The notes beneath the pieces were generated by a model. The model was not told where the DNA came from, searched no databases, and saw only the letters and a program-made list of their open reading frames with translations. Of a stretch of DNA of 64,000 nucleotides, positions 24,935 to 34,559 are shown in pieces (within the stretch, counting starts at the first letter, position 1; each line of letters starts with the position of its first letter). The position numbers and the translations under genes were made by a program. Origin of the DNA: Acanthosoma haemorrhoidale (taxonomy: Eukaryota > Arthropoda > Insecta > Hemiptera > Acanthosomatidae); NCBI GenBank assembly GCA_930367205.1, contig OV884013.1:91327333-91391332 (forward strand). The letters are read 5' to 3'.

Positions 24935-24946
24935 CATTATTTTATT
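24935..24946. repeat. target site duplication of the full-length LINE, left copy
   Basis: CATTATTTTATT is repeated exactly at 29738-29749. Confidence 0.9.
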
Positions 24947-25043
24947 CAATTCAATTTGTTAATTTTCAATTTGTTAATTCCTTTATTGTGCAATAATTAC
25001 AATCTGCCTTTTATAAGGCAATAAGTAATTAAGATATATGCTC

Positions 25044-25137
25044 TCATTCATACAATATTTACGGTTCATCATTCACTCGCTCATTCATACAATATTTACA
25101 GTTCATCATTCACTCGCTCATTCATACAATATTTACA
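25044..25137. repeat. 37-bp tandem repeat in LINE 3' UTR, about 2.6 copies
   Basis: Units start at 25044, 25081 and 25118 with TCATTCATACAATATTTAC and a GTTCATCATTCACTCGC linker. The truncated copies near 1335 and 50260 have about two units, so the number varies between copies. Confidence 0.9.
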
Positions 25138-25324
25138 GACAGCCCAGAGACCCCCCAAATCCACCGCAAAGAGAAAGCGGAGTCTTGGGAAGTCCCCCAC
25201 GCTCCTCCGTCAGCCGCGTCACTGGATACTAGCCAGTGGAGGCTGACCAAGAGCGCGAGAGCCACAGACGCTCAGGACATGATTGGAGAGACAGGCCATT
25301 GCCAGGACTCCCACTGTCACGCGT

Positions 25325-28015
25325 TTATAGCAGGTCACGAGGCCACTGCCGTTTCAGTCTCCGAGGAGGTTTATAGAAATGAGTGGCGCAGTGCATTGAC
25401 TGTGCTACAGGATTAGGGTGGTTGGAAAGGCTACTGTGGAATTTCGTAAACTTGGAAGGGATGAGTTCTAGAATGTAGGGTATATTAAGGTCGTTATGAA
25501 GGGTTTTGTTGCTGACATAATAAGGGGCATTTACTATTGTTCTCAGGACTTTTGATTGAAAGGATTGGATACGCTTGATGTTAGACTTTTTTGCTGTCCC
25601 CCATAGCTCTATTCCGTATGTCCAGATTGGTTTAAGTATAACTTTGTAGATTAGTAGTTTATTTTCTATTAAGAGATGGGATGTCCTTTGAAGTAGTCTG
25701 TACAGTTGTCCAAAGCGTCTGTTTAGTTCTTGTCTTTTTAGTCTCGTATGTGGGTTCCAGGTCAGTCGTTTGTCAAGATGGAAGCCTAAGTACCGTATTG
25801 TCTCGGATACAGGGAGAGGAATAGAATTAAGATAAACTAGTGGACCAGACTTGCGACAAAGGGTGAAGGTAATGTGGGAGCATTTTGCTTCATTAACTTT
25901 GATCCGCCATTGATTGCACCAATACTCGATCTCGTCAAGGTGTTTTTGAAGGTTATGGGATGCTATGTCGGGGTCTGGATAGGATGACAAGACTGCAGTG
26001 TCATCTGCAAATGTGGCCAAGAAGGTATTGGGAGTAGAGGGGACATCAGCGGTGTATAGGTTATAGAGGATGGGGCCCAGGACACTGCCCTGTGGAACTC
26101 CTGCACTTATGGGATAGTAGTTAGAGTATTCTAAACCACAGCGGACTTGGAAGAAGCGGTTTGAAAGGTAGGACTGTAGGATTAGGAAAAGGGTCTGTGG
26201 TAAATATCTTTTGAGCTTGTAGAGCAAACCTGCGTGCCAAACCCTGTCAAAAGCTTGAGCTATATCGAGAAAGGCAGCAGTGCAATACTGTTTGGTTTCA
26301 AGGGCTGAAGAGATGTGATCAACAACGCGAAGGCCTTGTTGAGCAGTGGAATGTCGTTGGCGGAAACCAAACTGGTGTGTGGGAAAAAGGTTTTTGGATT
26401 CAACAATGGGAAGCAGACGTTTTAGTAGGAGTTTCTCAAATATTTTTGAGAGGATAGGGAGTAGGCTAATTGGACGATAGGATGAGGCGTCATTGGGTGG
26501 TTTACCGGGTTTGGCGAATAGGACAATAATGGAATGTTTCCAGAGGAGAGGAAAGTGCATCGTTTGGATTATGCAATTATATATGTAGGTTAGGAAGATT
26601 ATGGCTTTAGGAGGAAGTTGTTTGAGAATTTGAGGAGTAAGGAGATCATATCCAGGGGATTTTCGGTAAGGTAAGTTTTTCAGAAGGTATTTAACCTCAG
26701 AGGGGTTAACGGCTTTTGGTGGAAGAGAGAGAGGAATAGGTGAAGTGAGGAAATCTTCCACAGTTGTGCTGTGAGTATAGCTTTGATGAGAAAGGTGAGG
26801 TGTGAAAGTATGGGTAAGATGCAGAGCAAATTCCTCCGACCTATCCCCATCCGAAGCCGCCCAGGACCCATCATCACGACGGAGTGGGTGTGAAACAGGT
26901 TGATACTTTAGGATTTTTTTGGTTACGTTCCACAAGGAGTTATCCCTGGTGGACAGAGAGGAGAGGTAGGAATTGAAAGAATCGGAATGGAAGGATGCCA
27001 ATCGCCGCTTTACCAATTGGCAGTACTGATTGTACGTGCGACGATCAATAGGATGCCGGGATCTTTGCCACACTGTTCTGGAGCGGCGTTTGGATTGGAT
27101 TAGATCTTTGAGATGCTGAGGTAAACGATTATGATTGTGGATTTTTGTGTGACGATGGGGTGACGATGCCTCCCAAGCCGACCTCTGGACCAGAGTAGTG
27201 AAAGAATGCACTGCATCGTCTAGGTCTTGGGATGTTTTCAGGGATAATTTGAGGTTTACGGACTCTGTAAGAAGCTGACGGAAGTGGTCCCAGTCAACTG
27301 GGCCCCTAATAAATGAAGGAGGAGGCAGTTTGTGAATTGGTCTTAAGGAAATGGTTAATAATAAAGGGCTATGATCGGAGGAAAGGTCATCGAGGCGCTT
27401 GAGTGAATAGTTTAGTGTTCCTAAACTATTGTAAAAAAAGAAGTCAAGGAGATCAGGATTTCGGTTGGGATCTGATGGCCAATAGGTGGCTGTGTCAGGA
27501 GTGATAGTGGAGCAATGTTTCCGTGTGAGTGCAGACAGCAAAGCACGTCCTCGTGTATTTGTGGATCTTGACCCCCAGTGTTGGTGCTTCGCATTAAAGT
27601 CCCCACCCACAAGGAAACGATGTCCGATGGAGTCTAGAAAGGAGATGAATTGGGAGTCGGAAATGGATTTATTGGGAGGGCAGTACGTTGATGCAAGTGT
27701 AAGAGGAAAAGTGAATGTGGTGATTGACACTGCAGTGGATTGAAGGAAATCATGTGATACCAAAGGAACTATGTAATGAGAAACGGAGTTATGGACAATG
27801 ACAGCGGTACCTGCATGAGCTGTTCCATCTGGGTGATCAGTACGATAAGTCTGGTACTGTCGAACGGTAAATGGTCGTTTGCTCGTAAGTCTTGTTTCAG
27901 TAATAAGAGCTACGTCGATCTTCTTGTCATGGAGTAGTGCTGTCAGTTCGTTAGTGTGGGTGCGAACACCATTCGCATTCCAAAGGAGAATGGATAAGGA
28001 GTCAGAAGGATCCAC
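25325..28015 (-). CDS. jockey-like ORF2: endonuclease and reverse transcriptase
   Basis: It has 896 codons, the usual size for the clade. The apurinic-type endonuclease covers residues 7-220: WNANG at 12-16, the metal-binding Glu at 40 in ITETR, GGDFNAKH at 137-144 and SDH at 213-215. The reverse transcriptase covers about 450-800: AFLDIAQAFD with catalytic Asp584, GVPQGSVLGP at 639-648, FADD at 669-672 and YLGFHLDKRLTW as the thumb motif. It nicks target DNA and copies element RNA. The first codon is GTG, directly after an in-frame TAA at 28016-28018; no in-frame ATG exists before residue 486. A one-base change from ATG is the simplest explanation. Frames on the other strand are shadows. Confidence 0.95.
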   Translation of the reverse strand: MDPSDSLSILLWNANGVRTHTNELTALLHDKKIDVALITETRLTSKRPFTVRQYQTYRTDHPDGTAHAGTAVIVHNSVSHYIVPLVSHDFLQSTAVSITTFTFPLTLASTYCPPNKSISDSQFISFLDSIGHRFLVGGDFNAKHQHWGSRSTNTRGRALLSALTRKHCSTITPDTATYWPSDPNRNPDLLDFFFYNSLGTLNYSLKRLDDLSSDHSPLLLTISLRPIHKLPPPSFIRGPVDWDHFRQLLTESVNLKLSLKTSQDLDDAVHSFTTLVQRSAWEASSPHRHTKIHNHNRLPQHLKDLIQSKRRSRTVWQRSRHPIDRRTYNQYCQLVKRRLASFHSDSFNSYLSSLSTRDNSLWNVTKKILKYQPVSHPLRRDDGSWAASDGDRSEEFALHLTHTFTPHLSHQSYTHSTTVEDFLTSPIPLSLPPKAVNPSEVKYLLKNLPYRKSPGYDLLTPQILKQLPPKAIIFLTYIYNCIIQTMHFPLLWKHSIIVLFAKPGKPPNDASSYRPISLLPILSKIFEKLLLKRLLPIVESKNLFPTHQFGFRQRHSTAQQGLRVVDHISSALETKQYCTAAFLDIAQAFDRVWHAGLLYKLKRYLPQTLFLILQSYLSNRFFQVRCGLEYSNYYPISAGVPQGSVLGPILYNLYTADVPSTPNTFLATFADDTAVLSSYPDPDIASHNLQKHLDEIEYWCNQWRIKVNEAKCSHITFTLCRKSGPLVYLNSIPLPVSETIRYLGFHLDKRLTWNPHTRLKRQELNRRFGQLYRLLQRTSHLLIENKLLIYKVILKPIWTYGIELWGTAKKSNIKRIQSFQSKVLRTIVNAPYYVSNKTLHNDLNIPYILELIPSKFTKFHSSLSNHPNPVAQSMHCATHFYKPPRRLKRQWPRDLL

Positions 28016-28090
28016 TTATGGATTTTGTTTAACGGGGATAAGGTAGGAGACAAGATTTGTAAGAAGGGAAATGAGAGGGGTAATTAGGGT

Positions 28091-29200
28091 TCAGAATTCT
28101 GTAAGGAATGATGTTAATAGGCTAGTGAGGTCTGAAGAGCTTGGAGGTGAAGGAATATGCGAGATGTGTGGTTGAGGATGGGATTGGGTTTGCTGGTTGG
28201 CGGTATGAGCGGAATGCTGGGGAAGAGATACTTGCGGACGAGAAGTGGGCAGTGCCTGTGACTGCTCTCTGTTCCGAACGGCATCAGCAAAAGAGACAGA
28301 AGGCCTCAAATTTCTGGTGGGGGCGCTTCTTGAGCTACCTGTTACTGGCTTCTCTTCTTCTGGCCGGCGACGTTGCTCGCTCCTGGACTTGAGGATTCTA
28401 TAGGCCTCACAGCCCTTGTAGTTGGCCGGATGGTCTTGTTGGCAGAGCACACATACAGCAGGCGATTTTAGGGGCTTTTTGCACAATTCGCTTTTGTGCT
28501 GCCCACTACACTTTACACACCTAGGAGGGTGGTGGCAATACGATTTTGTGTGCCCATATGCCTGACAATTATGGGATTGGACGATGTCTCTATTGGGGTA
28601 AGGTTTTTCGACCTGTATTCTTGTGTAATACAGGGTTGTTAATTCATAAATTTTCTCCACGCCAGGTGTCCGCTCGAGATCTACAAAAAATAACGGTAAT
28701 GCCGTTTTGGTGGATTCGTTTTGTTGTCTGTCCTCACGTAAAACGTTGGTTATTTGCCGAACTTTGAACCCCAGCGCTGATAGTTCGTCTTCAATTTCAT
28801 CAGCTGGTGTGGTCGGGTGCAGATTTCTTATCACTACTCGAAGCGATCGTTCTTGTTTCAACTGGTATGTATGGAAGTCTGCATTGGTTTCTTCCAAATA
28901 CTTAATGATCGCTCGATAAGTATCCGGAGTGTCTGGGGAAATTTTTGTATCCCGAGAGCGATTGAGGCACGTATATTTTCCGGTACCTACAACTTTGCTC
29001 ATTTGTGAGCATAATAGTTTGAAATTGCTAATATTCCTTACGAATATAGCAGGCGGCTTGGGCTGTGTTGGTGTTTGAATAACTTCCATGTCGTCAGGTT
29101 GGCTATTTCTCAGTACCTCGAAGCTATTCGGTGTGAAGAATGGAGATTCTGCTACTGTTTCTTCTTTTGAAGTGCTGGCAAGTGGTGGTAGATCTTCCAT
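28091..29200 (-). CDS. jockey-like ORF1: RNA-binding protein with zinc knuckles
   Basis: It has 369 codons from ATG at 29200. The central region (about 50-205) is the RRM-like domain seen in jockey ORF1 proteins (RVVIRNLHPTTPADEIEDEL at 121-140). Three CCHC knuckles follow. The first is defective: position 209, where Cys is expected, is Ser (TCC), followed by C212-YGH-C222. The second is C228-X2-C231-X3-H235-X4-C240. The third is C250-X2-C253-X3-H257-X6-C264. ORF1p binds element RNA. The frame stays open upstream to 29323 with a basic, Arg/Ser-rich sequence but no ATG, so the original start may lie further 5'. It ends at TGA 28091-28093, in the same frame as ORF2. Confidence 0.93.
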   Translation of the reverse strand: MEDLPPLASTSKEETVAESPFFTPNSFEVLRNSQPDDMEVIQTPTQPKPPAIFVRNISNFKLLCSQMSKVVGTGKYTCLNRSRDTKISPDTPDTYRAIIKYLEETNADFHTYQLKQERSLRVVIRNLHPTTPADEIEDELSALGFKVRQITNVLREDRQQNESTKTALPLFFVDLERTPGVEKIYELTTLYYTRIQVEKPYPNRDIVQSHNCQAYGHTKSYCHHPPRCVKCSGQHKSELCKKPLKSPAVCVLCQQDHPANYKGCEAYRILKSRSEQRRRPEEEKPVTGSSRSAPTRNLRPSVSFADAVRNREQSQALPTSRPQVSLPQHSAHTANQQTQSHPQPHISHIPSPPSSSDLTSLLTSFLTEF

Positions 29201-29737
29201 AGAGCTGGCAGCAGATGAGTTTGTAGAGATGTTCCTATTTGAGCGTCTGGGTTTTCGCTTTACTGGCGACGTTGGTGGAGTTGGACCTAAGGACCTCGAT
29301 CTTTTTCTTTTTATTTTGTGATATTATCTGCTGATAAAATCTCATTTTGTCATTAGCTAAGATTTTTGTTAGTTAAAAAAAAAAGAAAATAAATAAATAA
29401 AATACGTAGCGCCGGTGGGATTCCAGTGGCGAGTCACCGGTCTTGGCTCTGAGCCACCTATCAGGTCTGGCTCAGAACGGCTATGTATCGTGAACGACGG
29501 CTGATGCCTCAGTCAAGATGGCCGACTACTCTCTCCGATGTCACTATTATTTACACTTCACACCAATGTACTAGCGATCTACTGACTTATTGAGGGCTCC
29601 CTCGTGGCCACCTCACTTAAGTTGCCAGTTGACACAATCCCAAAGACGAAAAAGGGTCTATAACGGTAGTTATCGGTATTGATTTGGAGAGCGATAGTTG
29701 TACGTGGTTGTTAATAGTAGCGCATGCGCAGAAACTC
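29201..29737 (-). promoter_or_regulatory. 5' UTR and internal promoter region of the LINE
   Basis: 537 bp lie between the target duplication and the ORF1 ATG. It is richer in GC than its surroundings. Within the first 20 bases of the element lies TGCGCATGCGC (29720-29730 region), close to the consensus site of NRF-1/Ewg. LINEs of this clade use internal promoters at their 5' end; that this segment is one is inference. Confidence 0.6.
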
Positions 29738-29749
29738 CATTATTTTATT
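29738..29749. repeat. target site duplication of the full-length LINE, right copy
   Basis: CATTATTTTATT is identical to 24935-24946, and it fixes the 5' end of the element at 29737. Confidence 0.9.
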
Positions 29750-31675
29750 AAAAGCTAAATTAGCAGCTTCTATCTGGCTAGGCTTTTAGGCATAAAGGAA
29801 ATTATCTAGACATTATTTTTTTTTTTCACACATTAAACAATAGTTTGATAATCAATCTCTGAGCAGGATATGAATGTCAAAACCCCTATGCCAGGAAACA
29901 GATAATTTGTAGTTCATTAATATTTTATTCGTTTGTAAATTTAATAACTTCTGATTTTACTTTATACAATAGGTGATGATTTGTTTATAATATTTGCCGA
30001 GTAATAGTTCATCCTGGCTATCGGCGGAACCGAGGCATTATCCTTTTAAAAAGGCCTAAATGAAGGGGGGACCTAAGGAAAATATTTGTAAAAGGAGGAT
30101 TTAGGAAGAGGCGGGCTGATTAGGGCCGAGGAAGACGAGGCTTTGTATAAAACAGCTGATCCTTCGTAATTGACTTATCAGCTAGTGGCTGATTAGGCAC
30201 GACTAACCGAGCTTCAGGCTTGCTCAGCAGCTTCACTTCTTATCTCTACTCTGCCCAAGCCAATCTATCCTCGTCATCTTTCTCTAACACTCTCCACTAA
30301 ACCGCCTTCATCACTCATTATAATTAACTTTCTAAGCACATATCTCACCGTTTAATTTCGGCTAATCTATTTAAGTTTGTTTTTGTTTTTTTTACATTTT
30401 TTGTATATCACTATACATTAGTCAGTGTTTACTGGCTGGAGAGATCTGATAAAACTAGGACTCTTCTCTTAAGCGTCGCTGATTTTATCTCTCCTCCCCC
30501 ACCCTTCCCTTCGTCAGTTTGTGTCTTGTTTTGTCGAGGGTCTTGTTTTGAGACCGACCAGATACCCTGAAAGCACTTCGTTAACATCATTCATAGTCTT
30601 AGTTCTACAAAACAAAATTCGTTCTGGTCAATGGAGACTTTGTGTTATATAGCTCTGTCAGATGAAACTTTCCAATAAGGTAGATTATTTAACTTCCTAT
30701 GTAAAAAAAACTTTCTAATTACGCCCTCTAAATTGATTGACTAAGTTTTTTTCCTACGTAGTTTTTCTAACACACCCCGTTGATTAATACTGTACACTGA
30801 AATCAGTAAATATAGCCATAGCTGTTAAAATGTTTTTGAAAATTTCTTCACACATAATTAACTAACATAATGGATTTTTTAATTACAAATAATTAAGTAC
30901 TTATTAGACTATCTAATTAACTTAATGTAATCAAGTTTTTTTTTTAGCACTATTGGAATATTAAATAAAACTAACAGACTAAATGGCATCACTGTTTTTA
31001 AATCACGGAATGAGTTAAAATTCCAAACTTAAAATTTAATAAAGATATACTAATCTATAGTAAAATTAATTGATGAATACATTTTAAATATGTTTTATGG
31101 GGTTGAAAGTATTTTCAGGTAATCAAAAGAGAACTTCACATAAGGTTTTTTGTTTATAGGTAAAACAGGAGACTGGCCGACAGGCCTACAAGTGAAAATA
31201 TAAGGGTTTCTGATTTTGAAAAATATCAATAATCCACTTAAGTAAGACAAATGTGTAGTTTTCGAAAACGACATCTTTCATGAAGTACGCGAAAGAAATT
31301 AAGCAAAAATGCATTTCTTTTTGACAAATTTTTTTTTTATGAGACAGTTTATGAAACTGGTCCTTCAACAAGTGGTTACAAGGTTCCCTCCCCATCGCTG
31401 AAATTGATGTCACTCTCACCTGATCCCTCTCCAATTCAGAGACGTATAATGTTACATTAAGATACTTATTAAATTAAAAGACTTGTTAAATGAAGATTTT
31501 AATTAAAATATTAGCGATTTTTTTGTATATCTAGTGTTTGGCTTAGGGTCGTAAATGTATAGCATGGACTTTTTTTGTGCCTCAATGGCGTGCTAGAAAA
31601 GCTTATAATGTCCATATTAATTTGTAACAACGCGGTCATTCTAACCTAATGAGTTCCCTAAAATCATAGAGGGTG
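29750..31675. other. AT-rich DNA with one GC-richer block, no gene supported
   Basis: The 30020-30300 block is GC-richer and contains GTATAAAAC at about 30147. This could be a core promoter or part of an LTR, but no open frame or repeat partner is seen. The rest is AT-rich. Confidence 0.45.
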
Positions 31676-31686
31676 ATGAAAGAAAC

Positions 31687-31765
31687 AGCGCTAGCCTAGT
31701 GGTACGTACTTCTAAGTTCGGAGGCCCGGAATCGATCTCCAGCTCTACCAAGTTTTTTTTTAGGT
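31687..31765 (+). mobile_element. tRNA-derived SINE candidate
   Basis: Box A TAGCCTAGTGGTA and box B-like GGAATCGATCTCC are spaced about 35 bp apart in a tRNA-like head, followed by a run of nine T. The body may extend to about 31930. No second copy is obvious in the window, so the family is unproven. Confidence 0.5.
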
Positions 31766-31934
31766 GACTGGTTCGATAGTGGACCGCTTTGCCTCGTGAA
31801 GACAAATGGGAAGCTATTTGGGTAAAAATGTAGCATAGCTAGTTAAGAAAACGGAATTAAGGGCTAAGAGGTAGCCCTAAGTGCTAACCACACTAATAAC
31901 TCAGTTTCACTAACCAACTATGGAGCAACAACTA

Positions 31935-34205
31935 TTTGTTGGCTCTATCTCTACGTAAGTTGTTGCACCGAGGCTGTTTTTTTTTGTGAATAAACGATTA
32001 ATGTTACCTAGGATACCATACGTAATTGGGAATTGGCAGACGTACAATTCTTAATTGGCTGTTTATTTGAATCAGATTTATGCTGGAAACAGGCCCAGGA
32101 TACGATCTCACTCCTCATTAAAATTTAGATGCCCCGAACATCATATCTTATGTTTCTTATGTAACATCTTATGTTCATATCTTATGTAAGTTGTGCTTAA
32201 AGCAAGACCTCTCTTCAATCAATGTCATAACTGTGTACGCTTATCTATTGTGTTTAGAAACTAGCACATTTTTCAATCATTCAACATTGAAAGGGATTCT
32301 TGGCTGTTATTTATAGCTACTCTAAACATCTAATGTGGTATTTAAAACAGCAAGACAGGAGAAAGGTTTGTTAGAAAGAGTCTAGACTTCAAATATCGCA
32401 TTGAAAAACAAATTTTTGCCATTTTTATTATTATCAGAACGGGCATTAGGCCAAAATCATCGAGCTAATGTGGATGTAATGTGAGACTTGCAACTAACGG
32501 CAAGTTCCCTGGGAAAAGAATTTAAAGACAATCACTAACTTCTCCTTTACTCGTCCATTTATTTGTTTCCTTGTATTACTTCCTTATTTCTTCGTCCCTT
32601 TCTTTCCTTTTCCTTGATTCCCAAACTTCCGGTCTGCTTCGTCCCGAGAACTTCTAATGGAATGGGAAATGATCACTACTTCATGCCTGTTTTTGTCTTT
32701 CCCAACCCCCCTCGTTTCATCTGTCGATGAAGAATAAATTATGATAGTCATGTTTGCAAAGCAATTTCTCAAATAATTTAATATTCATTTTTTAAACCAT
32801 ATACTATATATCTGTTTCTTAAGGCTTAAGGTTTACACATCTTATTGCAGAGAGAAATTACATAATTTTGAAACAAACGTTAGCTGGCCGCATACCTTGG
32901 ATTTGGCCGAATCTTGCGACATTAATGATACACAGCACAACTTTTGTTTTTTTGTGCGTTGTCTGGACAGAACCCGAGAACAATTTTTTGAAGTGCTAGT
33001 GTATACTTTGTCAGGAACTACAATAGAAATGGATTTGTACAAAGTTGTCACATAGTATTTCAACCAAGCTGGATTGGACATCTAAAAAAGTTATTTCGGC
33101 TCGTTTCCTGGACCGCGAGACTTTAAAAATGTTTTTAAACGGACCTCCAGGAAACATAATTGGTGACGTCTGGTCCAATATACAAGAAATTATAAATCAA
33201 TTGAAATCTTAACATCGAAACTCAAATAATCCAACAGACAGGCCTTTGAATTTTATTTGGACGAAAAACTTCAAATCTCAATTACACAAACTTACCCGAT
33301 GGATATTAGGAGGTCTTTCGTATGTCGGTATGTCAGTACATTGCTCGTCAAATTGCTCAAAATCTAAGCTAAACTATGTGTATGTTGATGTTTATTAACA
33401 GGCAGTACGCGACAGACTAACTAACATGAAAACACTCTGTAAAAGATCAATCATTTTTTTAAATATTAAGAAAAAAGGTCATTTGATCACCTAGTTGTAT
33501 CTTAAATTTATCCGACCCTATTATATGTATGATGATGAGAAGGGGAAACAGGCGTTCCGTTTTATTGTCGCACAGACTGAGTTAGCTAGAAGAAAATATT
33601 TCTTGTTTGCAGGGAACAGATCAAAGGGTGGTGCCGTCGGAGCTACAGCGCTCCTCTCTCAAAGGAGAACTGGCAATCTGACTGGCGCTTATGTCTCGGG
33701 ACCACTTGTTGTATTTGATGAGAGCAATTTGCTTCTTGATACATATTCACTCTAACAGAGCACCGCAAAAAAACAATGAAAATCAGGATGTTCATTCAAC
33801 GATCAGTACAAAATATGGCAAAATTTATTGCCAGAGCAGATGATCAAAGTGTACGGGGTGTAAGTTTGTTCTCCACTGTAGTAAGTGATAAGAAGGAAAT
33901 GTTGAATACCATGAAGAAGTCATAATTAACATAAATTAATGCGGAAAAGATGTATATGGTAACAATTATCGATTGTCATGGGGTAGCAAACGATTTAATA
34001 ACATTTAAGACTTAAAAACATACTATTAATAAAAATAACTAATATAAATAAAACATTTACAGGCCATAGTCAAGCTTTATATGTGATAGGTGACCAGGTG
34101 AAATGAAACAGACAGGTGTTGGTTTTCCGAAGGATTACAAGGCAGTAAAAACTACCCCTTCCAGGTCGCGTTGCCACTCAATTCAAGTGGCAACACTGAT
34201 CACAG
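31935..34205. other. AT-rich DNA with short coding-like pieces, no gene supported
   Basis: A minus-strand frame of 79 codons (32842-33081) starts with ATG, and a plus-strand stretch at 33096-33211 reads like protein (NGPPGNIIGDVWSNIQEIIN, then stop). Neither matches a family I recognise. The frame at 33495-33755 also shows no motifs. Confidence 0.4.
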
Positions 34206-34207
34206 TG

Positions 34208-34223
34208 GTTGTTAATATGTGCC

Positions 34224-34254
<31 letters not shown>

Positions 34255-34479
34255 GCTAGTAAGGATTGTACAAAGTAGATTTAAGGAAAAGATTTTATTT
34301 TATTTTGTTTTCTTTGTGGTTTTGGAAAATAAAGAACGAAAACAGTATTACTCAAGGTGCGCTGACCGGTGCAACAATCCCATTGCACCGGAATACGCGC
34401 ACCACAGGCTACGTAACCCCATGAGCTCGCTTCACGGGCTCGTAGGGTAAGCCCGTTTGAGGCTCAGCCTCAGGAAGGG

Positions 34480-34533
<54 letters not shown>

Positions 34534-34551
34534 GTTAATGTTAATATGTGC
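34208..34551 (+). mobile_element. short retroposon with poly(A) at both ends and duplicated target
   Basis: GTTGTTAATATGTGC precedes the insertion (34208-34222), and the same sequence with a 6-bp internal GTTAAT expansion follows it (34531-34551). Between them lie poly(A) 34224-34252, about 230 bp of unique sequence, and poly(A) 34483-34530. The unique part contains a strong stem-loop at 34358-34401 and a CG-rich 3' part with GAGGCTCAGCCTC near 34460. It has no coding capacity. It could be a SINE or the 3' end of a LINE not otherwise present here. Confidence 0.65.
34358..34401 (+). other. stem-loop in the retroposon
   Basis: CCGGTGCAA (34366-34374) pairs perfectly with TTGCACCGG (34383-34391) around an 8-nt loop. 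Outside it, TGCGC (34358-34362) pairs with GCGCA (34397-34401). This may be a structured 3' region recognised by a LINE reverse transcriptase; that role is inference. Confidence 0.75.
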
Positions 34552-34559
34552 AGAAGAGA

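Larger units (their letters stand above)
24947..29737 (-). mobile_element. full-length jockey-like LINE (4.79 kb)
   Basis: This is a non-LTR retrotransposon with a 12-bp target duplication on both sides. Reading on the minus strand, it has a 5' UTR (29737-29201), ORF1 (29200-28091), ORF2 (28015-25325) and a 3' UTR with tandem repeats (25324-24947). It ends without a long poly(A), in short CAAATTGAA-like repeats. Both ORFs are uninterrupted over their length, so the insertion is probably young. Three truncated relatives are in this window (1168-1835, 49254-50385, 54880-55135). Such elements insert by target-primed reverse transcription. Defects noted here are a Cys-to-Ser change in ORF1 and a missing ATG for ORF2. 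Confidence 0.92.

Noticed and set aside
25044..25137. CRISPR-like regular repeats
   Set aside because: The repeats are contiguous with no unique spacers, lie in a LINE 3' UTR and the DNA is eukaryotic.
27486..29321. Plus-strand open frames over the LINE
   Set aside because: They are shadows of ORF1 and ORF2 on the minus strand.
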